In this document: positions 1 through 6,870 of the stretch, one piece after another
How the letters are laid out: each line of letters opens with the position of its first letter
How positions within the stretch are numbered: the stretch's first letter is position 1
Origin: Oscillospiraceae bacterium
Lineage (GTDB): Bacteria > Bacillota > Clostridia > Oscillospirales > Ruminococcaceae
DNA length: 64,000 nt
Reading direction: 5' to 3'
NCBI GenBank assembly: GCA_021203065.1
Contig: JAJQBX010000025.1
Location: forward strand, 62,001-126,000
The notes under the pieces: model-generated
Database searches by the model: none
Told to the model about the DNA's origin: nothing
What the model saw: only the letters and a program-made list of their open reading frames with translations
Program-made: the position numbers and the translations under genes

Positions 1-159
1 CCCGATAATCTCGCATTGATAGTCGATTTTATCACAGCAGACGGTGAGCTCGTCTCCGACAGCCATCCGAAGCGACTTTCCGATGTGGACAGCATCCGCC
101 CCGTCGATGGTTATAATTCCGCCACGTGGCGGCTCTGAAACAAAGAACCTCGGCATCAT
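1..159 (-). CDS. rsmE: RsmE, 16S rRNA m3U1498 methyltransferase (5' end only)
   Basis: The gene runs off the left edge; only the first 53 codons are visible. The reading frame starts MMPRFFVSEPPRGG and contains HIGKSLRM, the pattern of the PUA-like RNA-binding domain at the N-terminus of RsmE enzymes, which methylate N3 of U1498 in 16S rRNA with S-adenosylmethionine. A GGAAAGGG ribosome binding site lies just upstream; ATGs at 159 and 156 are both possible starts. It diverges from the comEB operon and has its own promoter at 198-226. The catalytic SPOUT domain lies outside the window, so the assignment rests on the N-terminal domain. Confidence 0.85.
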   Translation of the reverse strand, partial: MMPRFFVSEPPRGGIITIDGADAVHIGKSLRMAVGDELTVCCDKIDYQCEIIG

Positions 160-197
160 ATTGCCCTTTCCGATAAATTTGCTATTGTCACAAATAA

Positions 198-226
198 ATT
201 ATACGCTCAAATTGCAGGTTTTTCAA
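198..226 (-). promoter_or_regulatory. promoter of rsmE
   Basis: Reading the minus strand, TTGAAA (226-221) is followed after 17 bp by a perfect TATAAT (203-198), about 40 bp upstream of the rsmE start. Confidence 0.7.
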
Positions 227-297
227 GAGGAAATTTCATTTTTCGCTCTTATTTCATATTGATTTCACAAACAGATTTCGCTACTGACAACCATGTG

Positions 298-337
298 CAT
301 TGTACATTGTACATTGTACATTTTACATTGTACATTG
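298..337. repeat. heptamer tandem repeat CATTGTA x5.7
   Basis: Five full 7-bp units plus a partial one: CATTGTA three times, CATTTTA once, CATTGTA once, then CATTG. The array lies in the divergent intergenic region directly upstream of the -35 box of the comEB promoter. Confidence 0.85.
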
Positions 338-340
338 CTC

Positions 341-369
341 TTGCATATCTTCCCAAAATGTGCTACACT
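341..369 (+). promoter_or_regulatory. promoter of the comEB-tsaE-tsaB operon
   Basis: TTGCAT at 341-346, a 17-bp spacer, then TACACT at 364-369. The -35 box abuts the heptamer array, so a change in array length would alter the sequence just upstream of the promoter. Confidence 0.55.
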
Positions 370-402
370 ATTCTTAAACACTCAATCGGGAGGAGCGATT
401 TT

Positions 403-888
403 ATGCGTAGAGACAAGATTAATTATTACCTCGACATTGCGGATGCGGTTTCCGAAAGGGGAACCTGCCTCAGACGAAGATATGGCGCAGTAATTGTCAA
501 GAACGACCAGATTATCTCGACCGGCTATGTCGGAGCACCACGTGGCAGAAAGAACTGCACCGACCTCGGCTATTGCGTCCGTACACAGCTCAACATTCCC
601 CGTGGTGAACGGTATGAGCTCTGTCGGAGCGTTCACGCCGAGATGAACGCCATCATCAACGCTCCCAGAGAAAGCATGATAGGCGCATCGCTCTATCTCT
701 GCGGCAGGGAAGCGGACACCGGCGAATATATCAAGAACTCCTCCTGCTGCTCGATGTGCAAGCGTGTCATAATCAACGCCGGAATCGAGCGTGTCATCAT
801 CCGTGATGACGACGAAAATTATCGCATAATCGACGTTTTCGACTGGGTGATGAACGACGATTCGATTGAGGGAAAGTTCGGATATTAG
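403..888 (+). CDS. comEB: dCMP/cytidine deaminase family protein (ComEB-like)
   Basis: 161 residues. The zinc-dependent deaminase signature is complete: H78-A-E80 (zinc ligand and catalytic glutamate) and the pair C116-x-x-C119 within SSCCSMC. Length and motif spacing fit dCMP deaminases, which convert dCMP to dUMP for thymidylate synthesis. The ATG at 403 was chosen over the longer frame from 259 because GGGAGGAG sits 7 bp upstream and the longer frame would run through the heptamer array. The stop TAG is followed directly by the ATG of tsaE, implying coupled translation. In Bacillus the equivalent gene lies beside competence genes; that context is absent here. Confidence 0.88.
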   Translation: MRRDKINYYLDIADAVSERGTCLRRRYGAVIVKNDQIISTGYVGAPRGRKNCTDLGYCVRTQLNIPRGERYELCRSVHAEMNAIINAPRESMIGASLYLCGREADTGEYIKNSSCCSMCKRVIINAGIERVIIRDDDENYRIIDVFDWVMNDDSIEGKFGY

Positions 889-1338
889 ATGACTAAGATT
901 TTTGAAACAAATTCGGCTGACGAAACAATAGCTCTGGGCGAAGCCGTTGGCAAACTGCTCCACGGCGGCGATGTCGTCGCTTTCCGTGGAGGACTCGGAG
1001 CAGGGAAGACGACGTTCACCCATGGTCTGGCAGTTGGCTTGGGTCTTCGTGACGACGTCAGCAGTCCTACGTTCGCCATCGTCAACGAGTATTCCGAGCC
1101 TAGGAAGACTCCTCTTTACCACTTCGACATGTACCGTATCGCCGACAGCGACGAACTCGAATCGATCGGCTTCTATGACTACTTGGACAGCGACGCCGTT
1201 CTGGCGATCGAGTGGAGCGAGAATATCGCCGGTGAACTCCCGGAGAACACGACTATTATAAGTTTTGAAGTGACGGGGGAGAGCTCACGGAAGATTACAA
1301 TAATCGGAGATGACAGATTTGACAATATTGGGCATTGA
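889..1338 (+). CDS. tsaE: TsaE, t6A tRNA-modification ATPase
   Basis: 149 residues, normal for the family. A Walker A loop GGLGAGKTT is at residues 34-42, followed by the SPTFAIVNEY stretch and the FDMYR motif typical of TsaE. With TsaB, TsaD and TsaC it makes N6-threonylcarbamoyladenosine at position 37 of ANN-decoding tRNAs; TsaE resets the TsaBD complex by ATP hydrolysis. It starts on the base after the comEB stop and overlaps tsaB by 29 bp, so the two subunits are probably translated together. TsaD is not in the window. Confidence 0.95.
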   Translation: MTKIFETNSADETIALGEAVGKLLHGGDVVAFRGGLGAGKTTFTHGLAVGLGLRDDVSSPTFAIVNEYSEPRKTPLYHFDMYRIADSDELESIGFYDYLDSDAVLAIEWSENIAGELPENTTIISFEVTGESSRKITIIGDDRFDNIGH

Positions 1339-2083
1339 TACCTCCGGCAAAACCGCCTCCTGCGCCGTTTATCGTGACGGAATCATATTGGGGCAGACAA
1401 CGGTTTACACCAAGCTCACCCATTCTCAGGTGATTCTGCCGTTCATTGAGAGGCTTCTTTCTGATACGGAGCTCACCATCGGCGACATCGACCTTATCGC
1501 CGTCGCAAACGGTCCCGGGTCGTATACAGGACTCCGAATCGGAGTTGCGCTCGTCAAGGGGCTCTGCGCCATGGGCGGAAAATGCGTCGGCGTTTCAACT
1601 CTTGAAGCCTTGGCGGCGAATTCTCTGGCGGCAAAAGGCACTATTTTCTCACTGATGAAAGCCCGCCCCGAGGTGGTCTATTTCGGAGCATATTCCTCCG
1701 ACGGCGAAAAGCTCAGCATGGTGAGGCCTGACGACGTCACCGGCTACGAAGCAGTAAAAGCTCTTGCAGAGAGCACCCCCGGCGACATCATCCTCACCGG
1801 CGATTGCGCCGAGGACATTAAGGCGAAGCTTTTTGCAGACGATGAACGAGTCCGCTTAGCCCCGGTTCAGGACCGACTTCAACAGGCAACCGGAGTGATT
1901 TCTGCGGCACTTGAGCATCTTGAAGAAGCAGGGAGTGCGGAGGACTTAAGAGTGAGATATTTGCAGGTTACTAAGGCGGAGAAAGATAGTGTGGACCCCT
2001 CCACCACCGGCTTCGCCGGCGGTCCCCCTCCCCTTTCAGGGGAGGCTATAACTGCCTCTATCAAAGCTTCTGAAAGAAAATAA
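1310..2083 (+). CDS. tsaB: TsaB, t6A synthesis scaffold, with a repeat-derived C-terminal tail
   Basis: 257 residues. The ASKHA-fold start LGIDTSGKTASCAVY and the signature NGPGSYTGLRIGVALVKGL near residues 67-85 identify TsaB, the inactive TsaD paralogue that dimerises with TsaD. Most TsaB proteins are about 230 residues. The last ~30 residues here, starting near DPSTTGF, are encoded by a palindromic repeat (1995-2055) found again at 54861-54921 outside any gene, so the tail looks acquired when the repeat removed the old stop. It overlaps tsaE and precedes rpiB. Confidence 0.93.
   Translation: MTDLTILGIDTSGKTASCAVYRDGIILGQTTVYTKLTHSQVILPFIERLLSDTELTIGDIDLIAVANGPGSYTGLRIGVALVKGLCAMGGKCVGVSTLEALAANSLAAKGTIFSLMKARPEVVYFGAYSSDGEKLSMVRPDDVTGYEAVKALAESTPGDIILTGDCAEDIKAKLFADDERVRLAPVQDRLQQATGVISAALEHLEEAGSAEDLRVRYLQVTKAEKDSVDPSTTGFAGGPPPLSGEAITASIKASERK
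1995..2055. repeat. palindromic two-hairpin repeat, copy A (inside the tsaB 3' end)
   Basis: A 61-bp copy. Its reverse complement occurs at 54861-54921 with two differences that are partners in one hairpin (CCGGC-TTC-GCCGG here, CCGAC-TTC-GTCGG there). It is translated as the end of TsaB. Copy B lies 30 bp downstream in inverted orientation. Confidence 0.9.
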
Positions 2084-2085
2084 AA

Positions 2086-2136
2086 AGGCTCCCCTGAAAG
2101 GGGAGCTGGATGCGCCGCAGGCGCAGACTGAGGGGT
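2086..2136. repeat. palindromic two-hairpin repeat, copy B
   Basis: The order is AGGCTCCCCTGAAAGGGGAG (first hairpin), then a second hairpin TGCGCC-GCA-GGCGCA, then ACTGAGGGGT. It is inverted relative to copy A and lies between tsaB and rpiB. The pair could fold into a long stem and act as an RNA 3' end. Confidence 0.85.
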
Positions 2137-2162
2137 TTCCCCTGACAGAAAGGAACATAATT

Positions 2163-2606
2163 ATGAAAATCGGAATTGGAAATGATCATGCTGGTGCGGA
2201 GCTTAAGATGGAAATCGTGAAGCACCTTGATGAGATTGGAGTCGATTATATCGACTACGGCGTCGCAGTCGGGGAGAAGATTGATTATCCCGATGCGGCA
2301 GAGATGGTCTGTAAAGAGGTTGTCGCCGGAAATGTCGACCGGGCAATCTTAATCTGCGGCACAGGAATCGGAATCTCGATAGCGGCGAATAAAATCAACG
2401 GCATCCGTGCCTGCGCCTGCTCAGACGCCTTTTCGGCGAAGTACACCCGCCTCCACAACGACGCCAACGCCCTCTGCCTCGGCGGCAGGGTAGTAGGACC
2501 GGGGCTTGCAAATGAGCTCGTCGACCTGTTCCTCACCACAGAGTTTGAGGGCGGGAGGCATCAGCGCAGGGTTGACCTTATAACCAAGCTTGAGGAGAAA
2601 AACTGA
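2163..2606 (+). CDS. rpiB: ribose-5-phosphate isomerase B
   Basis: 147 residues, standard for RpiB/LacAB sugar isomerases. The start MKIGIGNDHAG holds the phosphate/substrate-binding DHAG; the catalytic cysteine lies in ICGTGIGIS (C65), and RLHNDANALCLGGR carries the ring-opening His98. It interconverts ribose 5-phosphate and ribulose 5-phosphate in the pentose phosphate pathway. GAAAGGAAC precedes the ATG. Its last 29 bp overlap the convergent ATPase gene. Confidence 0.93.
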   Translation: MKIGIGNDHAGAELKMEIVKHLDEIGVDYIDYGVAVGEKIDYPDAAEMVCKEVVAGNVDRAILICGTGIGISIAANKINGIRACACSDAFSAKYTRLHNDANALCLGGRVVGPGLANELVDLFLTTEFEGGRHQRRVDLITKLEEKN

Positions 2607-4121
2607 GCAGCATCGCCGAATTCACAATAACCAGCACCGACCCCGCATTATGGACAAGTGCGCCGACAACCGGGTTGAGGGTGCCTATAATCGCCAAGAT
2701 TATCGCAACGACGTTCAGGGTCATCGAAAACGTGAGATTCAGTTTGATAGTTTTCATCATCCGCTTTGAGAGGGCGACGAGGTGGGGAAGCTCACGCAGG
2801 TCGTCGCCGACGAGGGCGATGTCGGCAGCATCAACGGCAATGTCGCTTCCTATGCCGCCCATGGCGATTCCGACGTCGGCTTTTTTGAGGGACGGAGCGT
2901 CGTTCACACCGTCGCCGAGCATGAGAATCTTTTCACCACTTGTCTGAAGCTTGCCAATAACTTTTAGCTTGTCCTCCGGCAGACAGTCGGAGAATACTTT
3001 TTCAATCCCAAGACTTTCTGATACCGCTTCGGCGGTATTTTTGTTGTCCCCGGTGAGAAGAACCGGTTTTACGCCGATAGTCTTGAGCTTTTCAAGCATG
3101 CTTCTGCTTTCCTCGCGGATAGTGTCAGAAAGGGCGATGAGTCCGAGAATTTCAGTCTCACTTGCGACATAAATGACAGTACAGCCGGTTTTAAGATAAC
3201 TTTCCGCCTCGCTGATTTCTCTTTGACAAGGAAGCCATGCTTGGTGGCGTTGCCTATTGCCGCCATGATGGCAGTCGGTGTCGCCAGAACCAGTGCACAA
3301 GGGCAGAAGACGACCAAGATGGTAACTGCCCGGAGAATCTCTCCGCTTATCGCCCAAGTGAGAGCCGCACTGACGAGTGCAATTATAACAATCCATGTTG
3401 CCCACCGGTCGGCGAGCCCGACAATCTTCGCCTTTCCTGCATCTGCCGACTGCACAAGCCGGATAAGCCGCTGAATTGAGCTGTCCGAGCCCACCTTTGT
3501 GGCTTTCATGTCGAACGCTACGAACTGGTTCACAGTGCCGCTTGAAACCTCATCGCCGGCACACTTGTCGACCGGAAGCGATTCTCCCGTCATGATAGCC
3601 TGATTTATCGAGGTCTGCCCGGAAATGATGACCCCGTCAACGGGAATTGTTTCCCCGGGGAGAACTCTGAGAATATCGCCCGTTGAAACCTCTTCTGCCG
3701 GAATTACTCTCTCAGTATCGCCTAAGATGACCCTTGCCGTCTGCGGAGTGAGCCTGACGAGCCGCTCAATCCCGGCTCTTGCTTTTGCAACGGTGAGCTC
3801 TTCCAAGAGCCCTCCAAGCTGCATGATGAATGCGACTTCGCCAGCCGCAAAGGTCTCCCCGATGAGGACGGAGGCGATGAGAGCAAGCGAGACGAGCACA
3901 TCCGCCTTGATGTCGAACTCAGTCACCAAGCCGATGATAGCTTCAAGAATTATCGGCACACCGCAAAGAATTATCGCCACCCAAGCGATGTCAACCGGCA
4001 TCGGAAGCCCGATAAGGCTGAGCACAAGCGACACCCCCGACAGAGCCAGCAACAGGGTGTCTTTCTTAGTCCCGCCGATAGCAAGCACCGATTCCAGCCT
4101 CTTCATAGCATTTTTAATCAT
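2578..4121 (-). pseudogene. metal-transporting P1B-type ATPase with its phosphorylation loop deleted
   Basis: Two reading frames together encode a P1B heavy-metal ATPase. The upstream frame (4121 down to about 3215) carries the early membrane helices, the actuator-domain TGES loop and the CPC metal site in CPCALVLATP, up to KHGFLVKE. The downstream frame resumes at ISEAESYLKTGCTVIY and carries the hinge GDGVNDAP and the last two helices (HNAGSVLVIVNSA). Between them the DKTGTLT phosphorylation motif and most of the nucleotide-binding domain, which I estimate at roughly 110-130 residues in relatives, are missing and the frame changes. Without the phosphorylated aspartate it cannot run the transport cycle. 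The start at 4121 has AGAGGTG upstream. An assembly error is possible. CsoR-type control suggests copper as the original substrate. Confidence 0.85.
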
Positions 4122-4145
4122 AAAGCACCTCTTTGTATCAGAACT

Positions 4146-4201
4146 ATACCCATACGGGTATCTATAACCTATATTATACTCATACGGGTATAGGTTGTCA
4201 A
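4146..4201 (-). promoter_or_regulatory. consensus promoter with two CsoR-type operators
   Basis: Minus strand: TTGACA (4201-4196), a 17-bp spacer, TATAAT (4178-4173). One operator-like palindrome fills the spacer and the start of the -10 box (4176-4191, ATACTC-ATAC-GGGTAT), and a second, more symmetric one, ATACCC-ATAC-GGGTAT, lies 30 bp downstream at 4146-4161. Three helical turns separate them. This fits repression by the CsoR-type protein encoded just upstream. Confidence 0.85.
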
Positions 4202-4238
4202 GAGGCAAAATAAAACCGCCCGGGGTGGGCGGTGATAT

Positions 4239-4514
4239 TTATCCCATATTCGCAAACCTCTCAACAGCCTTGGTGAAATCTGCGATGGTTTTGTCGGCGT
4301 CGCCGTGCTCGATGCCGTCACGGACGCAGTGGTTGATGTGACCCTCGAGGACGACCTTTCCACAGCCGTGGAGGGCAGACTTGGCGGCGTTGATCTGGGC
4401 TAAGATGTCCTCACAGGGGATGTCCTCATCAATCATCCTGTCAATAGCCTCCACCTGCCCGATGATCTTTTTGAGTCTCCGGTGCAGGTTTTCCGAATCC
4501 ATACATTGTTTCAT
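4239..4514 (-). CDS. csoR: CsoR-family metal-responsive repressor
   Basis: 91 residues, all-helical DUF156/CsoR family. The pattern LHRRLKKIIGQVEAIDRMI is the family signature, and C34, H59 and C63 match the Cys-His-Cys copper(I) site of CsoR (the last two in GHINHC). Such proteins bind DNA as tetramers and release it when copper binds. The ATG at 4514 was chosen for the GGGAGG 9 bp upstream; the frame extends to 4553 without another good site. The palindromes it probably binds lie in front of the adjacent ATPase pseudogene. Confidence 0.92.
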   Translation of the reverse strand: MKQCMDSENLHRRLKKIIGQVEAIDRMIDEDIPCEDILAQINAAKSALHGCGKVVLEGHINHCVRDGIEHGDADKTIADFTKAVERFANMG

Positions 4515-4568
4515 ACTAAGCCTCCCAAATAAACAAGCGGGTTTTCCGTACAAATGGCGGGCTGGATG

Positions 4569-4591
4569 TAGAAGTTCGCAGTGCGAACTTC
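4569..4591. repeat. perfect inverted repeat between csoR and the NYN gene
   Basis: AGAAGTTCGC and GCGAACTTCT form a 10-bp perfect stem with a 3-base loop. The same GAAGTTCGC core recurs inside the palindromic repeat at 43101-43165 and, varied, at 38051-38073. It could be a weak terminator of the NYN transcript. Confidence 0.7.
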
Positions 4592-4605
4592 TCGCCCCTA
4601 CAAAT

Positions 4606-5367
4606 TCAGCTTTCCCAGTAGCCGTCTCGAATCAGCTTATCCCAGACCGGCACGACAATTTTAACATTTCTCATGCCTTGGCGGGACTTCATCGGCTGGG
4701 TTATCTGGCAGACGTAGCCGTCCTCCATCAGCTTCTGAAGTGCGTCCCGGATACTCTCTTCGGGGACGCCGTTTCTTTTTGAGACTGCCGAGATGACAGT
4801 CCTGAATGTGGGCACAACATTCGGCTTGTTCGCAATGCGGGCAAAATTCGAAATAATCATCATGCTGTAGCTCTTCTGGAGAACGTCCTCTGCGGGAAGT
4901 GTCACGACCTTTGTCGCTGCGAGCTGGAGCTGACGGGAGAATGAGCCCTTGATGCCATAGACAACCGCTGTTTTCCTGAGAGTCTGGTTTATGTACTTCA
5001 CAACCGACTGAAAATGTCCGTCACCGGTGAAAATAATGATTGCGTCGACGTTTTTGCGGTGGTTTACCGTCTGGTAAATGTAGTCGAGCATGATGAAGTC
5101 GGTCATGTCCTTTTTGCGGTGAGAATCGGTGTTGCCGGTCTCAACAATTGTGTTGGTGACAGTCCTGAGCTTCGGAAGCTCAGAACCGATTTTCGGTTCA
5201 GAAAAATCGCCGAATACCATGACGTCTTTAAGATCATAATCTTTCTCAAGCTCTTTGCGCCATGCAAGAGGGTCGGTGTCTATGCTGTAATAGTTCTCAT
5301 AGGTGTAATACCAGTATTCATAATCCACGAATGCTATTGCCGCTTTTCTTTTCTTAAAGATACTCAA
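4606..5367 (-). CDS. NYN-domain (LabA/DUF88-like) PIN-fold protein
   Basis: 253 residues. The N-terminal two-thirds is a NYN domain: an Asp at the end of strand 1 (AFVDYEYW, D15), a central acidic cluster KKDMTDFIMLDYIY (D87, D90, D95) and the terminal strand motif IIIFTGDGHF (D116), together a likely metal-dependent nuclease centre of the PIN superfamily. Residues from about 165 resemble a winged-helix segment (VPEESIRDALQKLMEDGYV), possibly for RNA or DNA binding. It lies 36 bp downstream of the pepV-like gene on the same strand, so the two are probably cotranscribed. The target is unknown. Confidence 0.8.
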   Translation of the reverse strand: MSIFKKRKAAIAFVDYEYWYYTYENYYSIDTDPLAWRKELEKDYDLKDVMVFGDFSEPKIGSELPKLRTVTNTIVETGNTDSHRKKDMTDFIMLDYIYQTVNHRKNVDAIIIFTGDGHFQSVVKYINQTLRKTAVVYGIKGSFSRQLQLAATKVVTLPAEDVLQKSYSMMIISNFARIANKPNVVPTFRTVISAVSKRNGVPEESIRDALQKLMEDGYVCQITQPMKSRQGMRNVKIVVPVWDKLIRDGYWES

Positions 5368-5403
5368 AGTTTCCCTCCTTTCAAATGGATTTTTTTGCGG
5401 AGA

Positions 5404-6807
5404 CTATTCCCCGCAGATGCGTAAAATTGCCAGAGCAAACATCTTTGCGTTGAGGGTGAGGTGAGAGATTTTTATGCTCTCGTCTGCCGAGTGCATGTGG
5501 TTGTCCTCGCCCATAAATTCCGCTCCGAATGCAACTCCGCCATCTATATCATGAACGTAGGTGCCGCCGCCTATAGCAATGCACTCGCCCTTTTCTCCGG
5601 TGACCTCTTCGTAAACGCCCAAAAGAGTCTTCACGAACGGACTGTCCGACGGGACATAGTGCGGCTCCATACCCATGCTGTCGTGGGTGGAGAAGCCCTT
5701 TGCTTCAAGCTTTGGCTTGTATACGCTCAGAATATCGTTAACTGTAAAGCTTACAGGAAGCCGGATGTCGTTGCAGCCCCTGAGCTTGCCGTTTTCATAA
5801 TCAAGAACGCTGAGAAGACATGTCAGCTCTCCCGACTGCTCATCCCTGAAATCGATGCCGATGCTTGCGCCGTTGGTCTCGCCATAGGGGAAGAGCTCGC
5901 ATAGTGCCGCTATCTTCACGCCTATTTCGCCGTCAAGGCTTAGCTTGTCAAGAAGCGAGAGCAGAGCAGTGACCGAGTTCTTGCCCATACTTGGCATTGA
6001 TGCATGCGCACTCACACCGTGGGCTTCTATCCTGATGCTGCCGCCGCTTTCTGAGAAAGTGAACCCTACTTCGGAATTCAGCTCAGCGACAGCTTTTGAA
6101 ATCTCATCTTTGCTGACGCCGCCTACGACCGCCGAAGCAAGCTCCGGAACTGCGTTTATAATCTTTCCTCCGTGGAACTCTATGAGAGTTCTGTTTCCCT
6201 CCGAGGGAATCTCACACTCAAACGCACCCCTTATCATGCCCTTTTCGATGTTGATGACCGGGTAGTTTCCGTCCGGGGTGAAAGAGTATTTCGGGGGCTT
6301 TTCTTTCGAGAAATAGTACCTCATGCAGCCAGAGCCGTTTTCCTCGTTCGTGCCTAAAATCAGCCGGACGCCTTTCCTGAGAGGGATGCCCAGATCTTTC
6401 AGGGCTTTCATGGCATAGATGACCGACACTGCAGGACCCTTGTCGTCAATAGCTCCTCTTCCGTAGAGCTTGCCGCCCTCAATTCTGGCAGTATAAGGGT
6501 CGCTTGTCCAGCCAGTTCCCTCCGGCACGACGTCCAAGTGTGCCAGAATCCCCAGCTCCGGTTCGCCGTCAGTGAAAGTAACAGTTCCGGCATACCCGTC
6601 AAAATTGCGGGTCTTCATCCCGAAGCTTTCGCATACTGCGAGAGCATGGTCAAGGCACTCCCTGACCGGAGTCCCGAATGGTGCGCCGTCCCGAGCCTCC
6701 TGCTGATAGCTCGGAAACGAAATAAGCTCCGAAAGCGTCGAAATCATCTCACCCTCAAGGGTGTCGATGTAGTCAAAAAGCTGTTGCTTTATATCTGTAT
6801 TACTCAT
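5404..6807 (-). CDS. pepV: M20 family dipeptidase (PepV-like)
   Basis: 467 residues, the usual length of PepV-type dipeptidases. Metal-binding motifs appear in order: AHLDVVPEG (H90), GRGAIDDKGP (bridging D121), GTNEENGSG (catalytic E155 and metal E156) and near the C-terminus EDNHMHSADE. A central lid domain separates the two catalytic halves. The enzyme would cleave dipeptides, freeing amino acids in the cytoplasm. GAAAGGAC precedes the ATG. The upstream region has a heptamer repeat (6832-6864) but no clear promoter. Confidence 0.9.
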   Translation of the reverse strand: MSNTDIKQQLFDYIDTLEGEMISTLSELISFPSYQQEARDGAPFGTPVRECLDHALAVCESFGMKTRNFDGYAGTVTFTDGEPELGILAHLDVVPEGTGWTSDPYTARIEGGKLYGRGAIDDKGPAVSVIYAMKALKDLGIPLRKGVRLILGTNEENGSGCMRYYFSKEKPPKYSFTPDGNYPVINIEKGMIRGAFECEIPSEGNRTLIEFHGGKIINAVPELASAVVGGVSKDEISKAVAELNSEVGFTFSESGGSIRIEAHGVSAHASMPSMGKNSVTALLSLLDKLSLDGEIGVKIAALCELFPYGETNGASIGIDFRDEQSGELTCLLSVLDYENGKLRGCNDIRLPVSFTVNDILSVYKPKLEAKGFSTHDSMGMEPHYVPSDSPFVKTLLGVYEEVTGEKGECIAIGGGTYVHDIDGGVAFGAEFMGEDNHMHSADESIKISHLTLNAKMFALAILRICGE

Positions 6808-6831
6808 AGTAACATGTCCTTTCTCAAAATA

Positions 6832-6864
6832 ATTACGAATTACGAATTCATAATTCCGAATTAG
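6832..6864. repeat. A/T-rich heptamer repeat (AATTACG-like)
   Basis: Units AATTACG, AATTACG, AATTCAT, AATTCCG and a partial AATT. It lies between pulA and pepV, just upstream of the pepV ribosome binding site. Its period equals that of the array at 298-337 but its sequence differs. Confidence 0.75.
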
Positions 6865-6870
6865 AGACTG

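Noticed and set aside
44..262. 72-codon frame at the left edge on the plus strand
   Set aside because: It is antisense to rsmE and its promoter and has no ribosome binding site.
382..1122. 246-codon open frame on the minus strand
   Set aside because: It lies antisense to comEB and tsaE, which both have full motifs; it has no ribosome site and no recognisable domain.
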